Shown one piece after another: positions 8,492 to 20,027 of a stretch of 64,000 nt of DNA (position 1 is its first letter; each line of letters opens with the position of its first letter). Below the pieces are notes generated by a model, which ran no database searches, was not told the origin of the DNA, and saw only the letters and a program-made list of their open reading frames with translations. The DNA is from Porpolomopsis calyptriformis (taxonomy: Eukaryota; Basidiomycota; Agaricomycetes; Agaricales; Hygrophoraceae), in NCBI GenBank assembly GCA_951640195.1, contig OX621172.1:1054001-1118000 (forward strand), in the 5' to 3' direction. The translations under genes were made by a program, and so were the position numbers.

Positions 8492-11400
8492 CTAGAGGTT
8501 ACGAAAGTAGGCATCCATGCCTGTAAAATCAAGGATAATGATACGATCATCCCCCGTGCTAAAAACTGCACGAGCTCGGTTTGCAGCCAAACGGTGAGGT
8601 CTGCGAGAGACCGGAACCCAAGAAATGCGTCGGTTCAGAGTGAGGGAGTGCACCCAGCCGTCATCTGTAATATAACCAAATATTTGAGTGGATGGGTTTA
8701 GGCGATCGGTAGATAACGAGTCCCCGGATAAACTATAAGATCGCGCGATCGATTCGACGAAATTTGTTCTGAAGGTCTTCAGATATGCACCGCTGACTGC
8801 GTCCCAAAGGCGAACAGTTTTGTCTTCCGACCCAGAAACGATACGCGTGCCGTCGGGGGAAAATGCAACCGATTTCACCGAAAGGGAATGTCCCTTGAAA
8901 GTGTTCAGAAGTGCACCGCTTACTGCATCCTACTGCCGAATGGTTTGGTCGTTAGATCCAGGGGGAAAATGCGACTGAAGTTACAACATTGGAATGTCCC
9001 TTGGGAGTGTTCATAAGTGCACCGCTGACCGCGTCCCACAGTTGGATAGTTTTTCCGGAAGATCCACGATACGCGTTCCATCGGGGGAAAATATGAGTGA
9101 AATGACTACATCGGAATGTCCCATGAAAGTGTTTAGATGTGCACCGCTGACTGCGTCCCAAAGCCGAATAGTTTTTCCGGATGATCCAGAAACGATACGC
9201 GTGCCATCGGGGGAAAATGCGACCGAATATACCCAACTGAAATATCCCATGAAAGTATTCAGATGTGCACCGCTGACTGCGTCCCAAAGCCGAATGGTTT
9301 TGTCGAAGGATCCAGAAACGATATGGGTGCCATCGGGGGAAAATCCAACCGATTCCACCGAATGGGAATGTCCCTCGAAAGTGTTCAGAAGTGCACTGCT
9401 GCCTGCGTCCCAAAGCTAAATAGTTTTTCCGGAGGATCCAGAAACGATACGCGAGCCATCGGGAGAAAATGCGACCGAAGTTACCGAACCAGAATGTCTT
9501 TCTATTGTCCGTATGCACGAATTCCATCTCTCATCCAATCCGTTGTTCACTTTTATCGGAATGTCCAATTCTCTCCTATACCTCTTCTTAATTATGGCTT
9601 CTTCGGGGGTGAAAAGTAACGCAGAGTGGTATACTTGAAGGGAACAAGTACTGATCACCGAGAAAAATTCGAGGGTAAACCGCCCGCAATCACGAAGTAA
9701 ATCAATTGTATCAGTCACATCTCTGCTTGCTTTCTGTGGAACTTGATCAGTTTAGCGTATTACCTAGAGCGGAAATAACGAACAGCAATGGCTTGTTGTG
9801 CGACATCCAAGACAAGAAGGGCATTTCGAAGATCTCCCATCAGATTCAGTGCTTCAATCCAATACAGTAGATATTTCGAACAAAACTCGTTCAGGGGATC
9901 GATAAGAGCGTCAATGGTCGCATTTGCTAGGTGCCAAGCCCAGTGACGACATGCATATCGAAGTTCCGGTCCAATGCAAGTCATCACACGCGTCGGAAGG
10001 TCGTCCACCTCGTTATTAAGCAACGACGGATTTCTTATTCCACAGATATCTCGCTTCAGCCTTTTCAAAACATCTAGACAGGCGCATGCGAGTAGAGTAT
10101 GCTGGCTTTCAGGGTGAACAAGAATGTTCGGATTCTGACATCGAGCTGAGTTTGTTATGAAGTCAATGAATGATGGATGAAGCGTTCGAATCACTTCGCT
10201 ATCATCATCTGGCACCATGATCACCGAGTGAAGATGACGTAGGGTCTCGTGAACTGTTCCTGATTGTAAGGCTATTAAGCGTTCGACAGCAGATGAAGAC
10301 AGTGGGTCTCGAAGAAAAACAATGGTGCCTAGAATCTTCTTCAGTCGACCAGAAAGATCAGAAGATATGATAGGGAGGGCTTGGTCCAAAACTTGAGTAT
10401 ATAGTTGATCAAGAGCGTCATCAGGTGATGGAGGTTCCATCGCAGTAGCTGCATCAAATAAAAGGCGCGCAAGTTGGCTCCTGGGGTTAGAATAGCTTCG
10501 ATCTTCGATGAATCTAACCGAGGTGGATGCAAAGATGAACAGTGCAGAAGACAGCTGCGTCAGAGAATGGATATCTGCTTCGGAAGGCCATTGGTCTTTG
10601 ATGCAATATAACTCTCTTGTCAAAGCGAGTTTCGCTGACAGATAGTGTTCAATATCGCTCTGCACGGTGCCTAACTCGACTTCGTGTAAAACGCATCGCT
10701 GGGTGACTGGGTTCAATTCGCGTGATTTAAAGACAGCGGTAATATAGCTTTCCGGCCGACTTGTCACCAAGAACCTCAATGGGAACAGTTCGTTGACATG
10801 ACGAGAGAGCGACAATAAGATCACTGACGTCATCCCAACCTCCCTGCACTCATCGAGCGCATCCAATATAACAACGCACGGAGAGATTGAGTTTCTGAGT
10901 GTGCGAAGAGGCTTTATGATGAGCTCTTCGAGTTGATATGGAGGAGGGGTATATCTGATGTCGGGATTTGAGATCATAACACGAGTAACCTCCACTCTGA
11001 ATAAAGGGTTGAAGTTTCCGAGCTGATGGGCGATAGTGATGAAGATCAGATTAGGGTTGCTGCAATCCGCATCGTCCCGCGAGCAAAAGAAGCTCGCGCC
11101 AAGTACACCATGCGTGCTGCACACTTCCGCAACTGTGTAAGCGATCGTCGTTTTCCCTGTGCCAGCAGATCCGTTGATCCAAAACACACAAGTATCCGGC
11201 CTAATGGTATCTGCGTCTTTGTTCGCAACCGGATTGCATTGAAGTTGGGAATTGCCAATGCCAATCCAGCAAAAGATCTGATCAAGGATATCGGCCCTTG
11301 TGCCTTCCAAACATCGCGCTCGATATTTGTGGTTGAAAGGAGAAAATAGGGCACGCGGAAGGTGTTCTCCTAGGATAGATTAATTATTTTCATCGTATGT

Positions 11401-11595
11401 ATATCGCAGCGGCAGACGAAATCATTGTCCAGGCCACTGCTCGGATACCTTACTAGGATGCCAACTCACCTTGCGGATAGATATCCGTGTTTTTGATGCT
11501 GACGTTGTACTGATCGTGTCCGACCACGTTGACCGTGCTGTCGCAGAACTGAGTCGTTGGTGGAAGCGTGCTGGTAATGGTGGTGGTGGCACAGC
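8492..11595 (-). pseudogene. NACHT-WD40 (fungal NLR) gene, disrupted in the WD40 region
   Basis: The first visible exon (11595 to about 11480) encodes STVNVVGHDQYNVSIKNTD, a hallmark of basidiomycete NACHT proteins. It splices in phase to GEHLPRALFSPFNHKYRARC and the NACHT domain, with Walker A GSAGTGKTT, Walker B VVILDALDEC and the sensor-like FLVTSRPE. A regular intron at about 9765-9720 joins to WD40 repeats of about 126 bp that are nearly identical to one another. The WD region is broken by TAG at 9416-9418, a 4-bp deletion near 9066, a 20-bp deletion near 8960 and TAG at 8930-8932. It ends GMDAYFRNL* at 8492. No in-frame ATG precedes the first exon, which begins 55 bp after the AN1 stop codon, so the 5' end is also missing or uses an unseen exon. 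Intact relatives are NLR-type sensors implicated in non-self recognition. Confidence 0.85.
8780..9480 (-). repeat. Array of near-identical WD40-coding repeats
   Basis: About six tandem units of roughly 126 bp each encode variants of [20 protein letters not shown] followed by [13 protein letters not shown]. The same 20-30-base blocks recur almost unchanged from unit to unit, as expected for NLR WD40 domains kept similar by unequal exchange and gene conversion. Nonsense and deletion events are confined to individual units. Confidence 0.85.
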
Positions 11596-11649
11596 CTTAG
11601 CAAACCGAACCTTATTAGTATCAAGCATCCTTAGTATATTCAAGCAACA

Positions 11650-12835
11650 CTACATAAGTGCACAATCGCCTTTCTTCTCATCATGTTCAGCCTCCTCCGC
11701 TGCGAACTTCGCCTTCTCTTCTTCGCTCAACAACTGTAAATGGGTCAATGTTGGCAAGTGGAGAAAAACAGAGATGCTTACGCCTTTCTTGGCACGTTCC
11801 TGCATTGCACGCCTTCTACTTTCTCTCTCCGCCTTGGCCCTTCTAAGATCGAAATTAAGCAGTTGTAAAGACAGAGCGCGGTATAAATGATGCGAGATCG
11901 TTCATGGATCGAGTTATCGATTTCAAAGCCAAGGGCGCCGATGTGGATGCAGCGTCAGCATTTGAGGTGGATGGTGTGGAAATGCATGAATGAAGAGAAA
12001 TACTAGTAAACCATGAGGGCTTATTGGGAGAATGATGCAGGGAAGACACACCGATCGACTCGAGAGAACGGGTTAGTGCGAGGGTTTGTCGGTCTTGAAC
12101 CCGACGCAGTGGTATTATTCGGCGGAGGCGAAGTAGGGTTGGAGGGAGGAGATTTCATGGATATTAAAGTCTTTTTTAGAGCATTCACGGTATGTGCACT
12201 GGCAGAGGAAGTCTTGGCGCTGAGATTGGCCAGAGGACTAGTTCCCCCAACCAGTGTAGAGCCAGAAGAGGGAATAATCGCTGTGCAATCATGGTCATTG
12301 GGAAAGCGATGTTGGGGACAGAACTCTTTCTTGCATTTCTATATTGGAGGGTGTGAAAAACAAACAATCAACCAAAAGTACGGGGGGACAAGAAATGATC
12401 TACGTACAGTGCAAGAAATTGGGACAAAAAGGACTTTGCCACACTTGGCTCTGCTGCAAGTGGGAGAAGACTTGGGTTTTCCGGATTTCCCTGTAATTAC
12501 GCTGCATTGGGTGTTGATGTGTTGTTCCATCCGAATATTTGGGTCTTGGCCAAGGGGTATCGCTATAGGCTCGTTACAGAGGGGACCTGTAAATCGACAT
12601 GAACACCTGATAATGGCCAAGAAAAACAGGTGTTACATGAGGGTGCGATTCGATTGTGTTTGCTCTCGTCGTACTGAGAACAGTTATGGCCTGCAGGCAA
12701 GAAATGCTCTCCACAAAAAGATTCTTGACAATGCTGGCACTTGAATGGAAGGAAGTCGACAAGGAGACATGATGGCGCAGAACACTGACGCCCTATGGAC
12801 AGAATTTCTTGGTCGCTGGACGCAGGGGCTGACAT
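11650..12835 (-). CDS. AN1-type zinc-finger protein with C-terminal CaaX box
   Basis: Exons 12835-12637, 12586-12408, 12338-12052, 11842-11782 and 11733-11650 keep phase and give 269 aa. The first AN1 finger is C-S-A-P-S-C, DFLPFKCQHC, FCGEHFLPAGHNC. A second finger is C-S-R-A-K-C-G-K-V-L, C-T-K-C-K-K-E-F-C-P-Q-H-R-F, HDC. A Ser/Pro/Asn-rich linker follows, then a charged helix (RRAKAERESRRRAMQERAKK), SEEEKAKFAAEEAE, and the extreme C-terminus GDCALM*. CALM fits a farnesylation CaaX box, suggesting membrane attachment. AN1 proteins of the Cuz1/ZFAND type bind Cdc48 and the proteasome under stress. The intron 12051-11843 is 209 nt, three to four times longer than its neighbours. Confidence 0.9.
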
Positions 12836-12956
12836 GAAGGGTGATAACAGAGGGATGTGGGCACCTTGAGAGTGGGTGGGTTATAAATGGGAGGATGACG
12901 CGTTCGAGGACAGCTTTATCATGCTTTATCAGATCGAGTCACGTGCCTTTTCTAAG

Positions 12957-14131
12957 ATGGAGTCACCAGTTGTGACATTTACTCTTGTGGGTCCTTGGAT
13001 TCAGATTTGGTAAATACAGGCTTACATTTCCTTAGATCAGGCACGGGGAATCCGTCGATAACCTGGTAAGCTCAATCTCAGCCAGAGCTAGTTCACGCGG
13101 TGTAACGTTTTCCAGCGTCGGGTTTGGGCAGGATGGAAAGACTCCCCCTTGTCAAACCACGGTGAGTCGTTTGCCACTGAAACCTTTGGTGTGTAACTGA
13201 ATTTTATCAGGAATGAATGTGAGGGGCTGCTCTCTGAGTCTTTTGAATTATTCTCAGTGAACTTATACATAGCAAGCGAATGCCCTGGGCGCATCATTGG
13301 CGGATGTTCACTTTACCGCCATTCATTCTTCCACGTCCCAGCGCGCTCTGATGACAGCTAAAGCAGTCCTTGACGCCCAACAAACGCCTCAACCATCCAT
13401 AATTACATCCGATCTGCTTCGTGAACAACATTTTGGGGTTGCAGAAGGGAATCCGTGGGTCAATCGCAGGGAACCTGGACTTTCTTTCGAAGGGCACGTT
13501 GCCAAGGGTATATATCCAGCCCCTTATGGTCGATCTGAGAAGTTTCCAGAAGGCGAAAGTCTCGACGATCTCGCTAGCCGGGCTCTAACGGCCATACAAG
13601 AATTGTTCCTTCCATATGTTTGGCAATCCACAAAAGAGGGGACGACAGACACACATGTAGCTGTCGTCAGTCATGGATTATGCATCGGTGAGATGCTCGC
13701 CACGCTCCTTAAAATGGATGCAACCCAAGGACAGGGAGTTGGTAACTACAGTGGTTTGCTCAATACCTCTTGGGTAAGAGTCCGTGTTCAAGTAAGCGTT
13801 CTATTGGGGTTGGGATTAGTCCGGCGTTGACTGCCCTTCAAGAGCAAGATAGGTGATCATCCAATACCTCTGGTTGTGCAGGTGACAAACTTCAATGAAC
13901 ATTCGCACATTAATGGCATCGTCAGTGTTTCCTGCCTTATGGAACGATTCGTTTGACATTTGTATCATCCAGGTTAGACAAGGGAGTGGGATCGGAAGTG
14001 CATCATACGACCCAGCTCAGAAAGATATACGCGCATTTTTTGGTGGAAGTGGTGTTGGAAATTCAGTGGGAGTGCAAACCTACAGTGAGAGTAATACGAG
14101 CATCCAAGATGAAGTGAGCGGGTCGAATTAA
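12957..14131 (+). CDS. Histidine phosphatase superfamily protein (phosphoglycerate mutase-like)
   Basis: Exons 12957-12986, 13036-13065, 13116-13161, 13211-13218, 13273-13791, 13843-13920 and 13973-14131 join in phase to give 289 aa. The catalytic motif LIRHGESVDNL (RHG) is at about residue 12, IHSSTSQRALMTA follows, and the second histidine is in VAVVSHGLCIGEM. These are the three fingerprints of the branch-1 histidine phosphatases (TIGAR/PGM-like). The substrate cannot be told from sequence. The C-terminal tail (FFGGSGVGNSVGVQ) is low complexity. The fourth exon is only 8 nt (GAATGAAT) and is needed for the frame, giving SNHGMNQANALG. Confidence 0.93.
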
Positions 14132-14655
14132 ACGTAGCATTCTAGCCACACCGAGACATAAATGGTTCTCTATCGCAGGGAGTTGTTTAGATATACCAAT
14201 GGACTTCTTCGTCACCCACTAAGATCAACACAATAGCTATCCTTTCTCTAGCTGAGGCCTTTTCGAACTTCAGCCATATGGCAAAAGCTTTTTCAACGTT
14301 GGCGTCTGCATACCATGCGAGTATGCTGTCGTAGAGAGTCGGTTGACTCTACCAGGCCTCTTTGAGACGTTAAGATGAGAACGGCCTGCCTGTGCCTTCT
14401 CGAAGGTGTCAGTATGCAGAAGGGCATCCACGTATCGATAGCTAACACACGCGTTTAAAAACCCCTGACGGCAGCGAACGCCATCGTTTTTTTGCACCAG
14501 AGTGCGACTTGAGTTTGTAAGATTGGAGTGTGGTCGACGTTGAGAACAGTCGTGTCCAAGATAGATAATAGCTTGAAAGCATTTTGCGAAGGCTATGGCA
14601 GCTGCGATGTACGCAGCCGTTTACATACCAATGACTCGTGCCAACCTCAACACCG
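14132..14655. other. Intergenic region, no gene seen
   Basis: These 520 bp lie between the histidine phosphatase stop and the first plausible ATG of the hydrolase gene. Open frames on either strand are short and not protein-like. An alternative hydrolase start at 14631 (MTRANLNTDG) is in a frame that closes soon after. I see no RNA gene. Confidence 0.5.
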
Positions 14656-17600
14656 ATGGAACGAAAGAAACAGCACCCAACGAAACGTTCCTGTGTATCG
14701 CTCCAAGAAACGAACCCTAGAAAAACCCCTCGCACCACTGAATCGTGTGCCCGGGCTCAGCTTTCGAACGACCGGTTGGCACCCTTTCCCCCTGGTTCAA
14801 ATAGTTCTCGGGACCCCTCACCCCCCCAACTATCCCCTGTACACACCTATTGGTTTGGTTCAATATCTCGCACGAAAGGGAGTGGTGCGATGACCGAAAA
14901 CCCATCACAAGCTACAAAGGAAGATGAACGCGAAGGTCTCGCAGTCGCTGATCCCACACCGTCTACTTCGCCTTCCGTGCAAGACCCTTCTCCTATACCT
15001 CAACAGACATTGAATACCGAACAGTCCAGTGACCCAGAAGATAATTCTTCTCGACCACAACCCACTCCTTCCCAAACGCACGCCATACGCTGGTTCTCAT
15101 CATCCCGAGCCCCCACTTTACCGAGTCCTTTCCACCCCAGTCATCCTCCTGAAATATCTCTCTTTGGAGAAGCTGAAAACCCTCCAGAGGTCCAAAAGCT
15201 GCCAGATATTACACCACCTTCAACGACTTCGCTGACAGTGGTCCCGAATGGCGATACCTCAGACCGAGTCAGCTTGTCCTCTCTAAACCCATCGACAAGC
15301 CGATTCAGTCTCACCATTCCGCTCCTCGGGAGACCAAGGATACTGTTCGATCAGGATGTGGCGGCTGCCCAGGTTGGTAACGATCGCACCCCGGATGATA
15401 CGGTAAAGCCTGACTCAAGTTTGTCTTTTAAAACCTCTGCTTGGTTTTGCTTAATGGGCTTTTCTTAGCAGTGGCCCCTAAAGGGATGCCAGAGGGAGAG
15501 GCTGAGCAGGTCGCTGACAATGGTGTAACTACGAACACGGTTGGGAATCCAACACCATCTGCCTGCGATGAACTGTCTACACAATCCTCGGAGACCTCTA
15601 ATCAGCGTTCATCCTCCCTCTTTTGGTGGAGTTACATATCATCGAGTTCAAGAATTGGAGTGCCCGAACCATCCTCCCTCGGAACCAGCCAAGCGGAATT
15701 GCCTGGCGTAGAGACCTCCAAGCTTCCGTCGGAGGAACCACCCCTGCCTACTTCGGAAGAACCCAGGATAGATACCCAATTAAATGCTGATGATGCCAGG
15801 AATGCTATCTCTCCAGAAGCAGACCTAACCCCTGAGGGAAAGACACAAACATCAGGAGACAAAGCTGCATCTGTACGCTCAGCAGACATTTCACGAGCTC
15901 ACGGTTCGGCGTGGTACTCGCCATGGAGTTGGTATGGCTCCTCATCAACCGCCTCTCTTCCAATAGGGTTGGAAGGCTCTTCTGGGACGAATGGAACGAA
16001 GACGGAGGCAGAGATGGTGAAAGAAGAAGCTCTTGCTCGTGGGGTGGAAACAACGCAAGATGATTCCTTGGATCCCATGACACAACCAACGGTCGCTCCA
16101 GATCCACTGAATCCTATTCAATCATCGATTTCAGCAAATAAATTGGGCTGGAGTTCTTTCTTCTCATCCAAAACGTTGATTACTAAGAGTGTTACTAGTA
16201 GAGAGCATCAAACGGATGAGAACGGTGCGGAAGTGATGTACTTGGACGAGGAAGATCAAAATCCAGTTGGGCCACCTCCTGTTACGTCCGTCGCACAAGC
16301 CGTTTCACAAGTTCCTGTGAAAGACTTGGGAGCAGAGGTCGCGGAACGACTACGACGCAATAGGCCCCCGAGTTTGCCACCACGTGTTCCAAGGAAGCCC
16401 AATGCAAAGCCCGAAAGCTTAACGCCTGCTGAACCATCTCCCGCTAATCCTGAAGCTATGAAGGACGAGGCTGCTAAAGCAGGAAGTCGAAAGGCCTCCC
16501 CGGCATCGTCTAAAAAGTCTGGCGCCAACACACCCTCATCCGCACTACCCAACCTGGTCTTGCCCAGTTGGGAGGACACTTTCTATACCCCGCCGCGATC
16601 ACTTGTGCCTCAACAGAGTCCCTCGACGTTGAGTAGAGCAATCAAGTTCGTGAGTGGGGTCTTGTTTGCTGAAGAGCAAATGAAGAGCAAGCTGCAAGCC
16701 AAAGAACGCGATTTCGGCCCCTGGAAGGGTTTACCAAAGGCTTGGGATATAATCGGTGACAAAGAACAATCAGATATCTTAAGGGGGTGTAGAAACGTTG
16801 TAGTTATTGGTATCCATGGGTGGTTCCCAGGTGCGTTACATATAAGTATATGCGAGAAGATGACGTTGATGTGATCTGGAGTAGGAACGGTTGTGAGAAC
16901 TGTCTTCGGACAGGTGAGTTGTCTTGAACGGTCATTCTAGTCCCCCCTTTTTAAAATTCTGCTATCTCGTATCAGCCAACAGGAACGAGTACCAAGTTTG
17001 TCAATATGATGGTGCAAGCTCTAGAAGAATTTCAAGAGATTCACAAGGTAAAATTTCAAAAGATTACCAAGATGCCATTAGAAGGAGAAGGCATCATAGA
17101 GCAAAGAGTTGACAAGTGAACCTTTGTCTTAATGGTACTCAATCTACCCTAACGAGTTTATAGGCATTACCGGAGCATGCTTGCCAACCAGGAGTGGATG
17201 GACGACTTACGTGATGCCGACGCAATCCTTGTAGCTACGCACTCACAAGGATCCATCGTTTCTACCCACCTTTTGGATCATCTCATTCGTGATGGACACA
17301 TTAGAACCTCACGAACCTCGGAAACATCGGCCACGAATGATCCTGCTTCAGGATCAGGCCCGTCAGCCACCCGACCGCAGAGAATTTGTTGCCTGGCTTT
17401 TTGCGGTATTCACCTAGGCCCACTGGCGTATTTGAGAACGAGTCCTGTAGTCTTACCCTATATTCAGGTAAAGGCTTTTCCCAGGGGTTATAAGCCAAAT
17501 GAACTGGAACATTGTTTAGTACTTCGAATCCACGGCCGCCCGAGAAATTTTCGAGTTTCAGGTAAGCTATCTTAAATTTCTGCACGGCGTGAATGACTTC

Positions 17601-18603
17601 GTCGATCACAAGAACACGGAAAGCGGGGTTTCCAAAGCATACGTGACAGCGCTCCGTAATGTTGTCAACCACGGAGTATGTTCATCACTATTATGATGCA
17701 AGCAACATTGTAATGCATATTCTTCAGACAAAGATGGTGTATGTGGCTTCTCTCAATGATCAAGTTGTCCCCGTCTGGAAGGTAGTCATCCTTTATTCTG
17801 CCGCATGATTCTGACGTGGGCGGCAATCTTTAGTTCTGCGCTATTCACAGCAGCATCTCATCCGCTTATGCTCCGAGCTCTTTACATCGACGGGGATGCC
17901 TACCAGTTTGTTTACACTTTCCCCATTCACATCATAAAAGACCAACGCGTCGATTCTCCAGATCTACCGATTTTCTCTCGAATCTCCTTGTTCTTCTCTT
18001 GCGTGTTTTGAATTCAGGTCTTTCGGATAGTGGGCTTGTCGCGCATTTATCTGAAGCTACCGCTGGCTCGCTGAATGGGGTCGGTCACTCCACTGCCTAT
18101 GAGGAATCGGCAGCGTACTCGTAAGCCATAGTTCCGGGTTGATTCCAAGTACGATTCCGTTGAGGTCATCACAGGTTGGCTGTTAAGTATCTCTTCTTGA
18201 CCAATGACGGTCCCGAGGAGCATTCCGAACTCAAGCTAGAGCCATTCAATGCTACTATCAAGCAAAATGATTATGAGGTTCGAAAATCCCGCCAATCCCA
18301 ATGACGATTTTGCAATGCTCAAATATCATTTGGCACGTTTAGATTCCGTGGTCACTAAGAGATTTGGTCGCAGGTACGACAACATGACTATTTTTTGTTT
18401 CTCTTCGGGTGACACCTGTTGATCTTTTGACCGCAGACGAACGCGTTACTCGCTTTTTTGCTGCCGAGATCATGGAATTAAGAGATGCGTTCCAAGAATG
18501 GCACCCCAAAACCACGATTCTCCGAGATGTCAAGCGAAAGCTACAACCAATACGGCGTCTTCCTGCTGCCCTTACTTCATCGAATCCTGCCAGTAAACTT
18601 TAA
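14656..18603 (+). CDS. YML020W-like alpha/beta hydrolase (large, disordered N-terminus)
   Basis: The gene encodes a long Ser/Pro-rich N-terminal half with repeated aromatic-containing motifs (RWFSSSRAP, LFWWSYISSSSR, AWYSPWSWYGSSS). A conserved lipase-like half follows: GPWKGLPKAWDIIGD, VVVIGIHGWFPG, QPTGTSTKFVNMMVQALEEF, nucleophile elbow ATHSQGS (G/S-x-S-x-G type), YVASLNDQVVP, and GVGHSTAYEE bearing the likely catalytic His. Early exons 14656-15376, 15469-16830, 16885-16913, 16976-17115, 17164-17467 and 17520-17561 are in phase. The last exons end NPASKL* at 18603. One junction (about 17780-17820) cannot be joined in frame with a GT-AG pair. The start may alternatively be the ATG at 14890 (MTENPSQ). 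The biochemical role of this fungal family is not established. Confidence 0.88.
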
Positions 18604-18831
18604 TTTAGGGTATCACTAGGAGAGGTGATCGTTTTGAATTTGGATTCAGAATGGGACAATAATATTGTGATAGTATGTAACAATGTAAGCTGACCGGGCA
18701 GTGCCAGGGCCTAACCTGAAAGAAGGAAAGAAAAATACTCATTGCCTCCTGGAAAATTTGATTAGTTTAACAATTGACAACATCCCTTTCTCGCCAACAT
18801 GCCAACCCCTAGCGATTTCCCGTAATCAGGA

Positions 18832-19310
18832 GAAAGATGAAGCTGAATGTGATGAGAAGAAAGGCGACTGTGCACTTGTCAATAGTGTACATCTGAACCG
18901 TCATGGGACATTCCGGGTATATTCGGTCTCATTTTCCCCCGATGGCAGGTGTATCGTTTCTGGATCCCGAGACAAAACTGTTCGGCGGTGGGACGCAGTC
19001 AGCGGTGCGTATCTGAAGACCCTCAATGCAAGTCCCATCAATGGCAAATCGATCGCGCGATCTTGTAGTTTATATGAGGACTCGTTATCTACCGATCGCC
19101 CAAATCCATCGACTCAAATATTTGGTTATATTACAGAGGACGGCTGGGCGCACTCCCTCACTCTGAATCGACGCATTTTTTGGGTTCCGGTCTCTCGCAG
19201 ACCGGAGCGTTTGGCTGCGAACTGAACTCGTGCAGTTTTTAGCACAGGGGATGGTCGTGTCATTATCCTTGATTTTACGGGCATGGATGCCTATTTTCGT
19301 AACATCTAGT
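18832..19310 (+). pseudogene. Chimeric duplicate: AN1-gene tail fused to NLR WD40 tail
   Basis: Plus-strand positions 18840-18885 match the minus-strand end of the AN1 gene (encoding ECDEKKGDCAL, without its stop). This runs straight into a single WD40 repeat (VSFSPDGRCIVSGSRDKTV) and the unique C-terminal tail of the NLR gene ([30 protein letters not shown]). The tail then hits TGA where the older copy has CGA, and continues as recognisable sequence to GMDAYFRNI* near 19310. The order is the same as on the minus strand at 11.7-8.5 kb, but orientation is inverted and about 2.8 kb of the middle (NACHT and most repeats) is missing. Confidence 0.85.
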
Positions 19311-19345
19311 TTCCCCAGCCAATCCTCCTATGTCCTCATCCCACT

Positions 19346-20027
19346 GCTTCTATAGCGTGTTCTAATTGCTATATTTGGCAAGTCTTGGCACGTGCTCAAG
19401 TGGCATATTCATAGTGCGCAAAACAACAACGTTTGAAATTTATCTCAACAAGACGGCTTGGTCTCTTTGAAACTTGAAATTATTTTGGAGGAGAATGCCA
19501 TCGAAATGATATTCCAGGATTTCCACACGCTTGATACTCAACATCAACCCCTTTTTTAGGGAATACAACAACTGGTGGTCTCCAAGGCCTCATAAATAGG
19601 CTGCTCGAGCACGTGCACGAGACTTTCCAAATACAGCAATAAATACCTGCTTTTTTTCATTGAACATGCTAACCTGGTCCCACTGCGAGAAGTAAACCTG
19701 TTAGATATAAGCGATCGCATAGCTGATTGTGCTTAAATCAGTGGTCTCGCCGCTGATCGTTGAGTTACTTGTTTTCGGTGACCCATTGCTGATCGTTGGT
19801 TTTCAGCGGGGTGTCGTTGATTTGCCAGCCCGCCGACTTTAAGTGACCCCATCATAGCTAGATATTTCGTTGCTACTGTTCAACGAGTAAAAATCCGGGG
19901 CAGCTCCAACGATATTGTGACGGTGGTTTTTCTGTAGCACCAACGCTGATTTACATCCGCTGCATTTATAAACTACTATACATAGATCTGTAAACTAGAG
20001 TGGCCGAGCTGCACGCCTATATTAAAT
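19346..20027. other. Intergenic region, no gene seen
   Basis: There is about 680 bp between the chimeric fragment and the UFD2 stop codon. It contains short imperfect repeats of the words GCTGATCGTT and GTCGTTGATTT, but no long open frame and no recognisable RNA or mobile-element feature. Confidence 0.5.

Noticed and set aside
12013..12744. 243-codon plus-strand open frame
   Set aside because: It is exactly antisense to the AN1 zinc-finger gene, whose exons, splice sites and domain match are all coherent.
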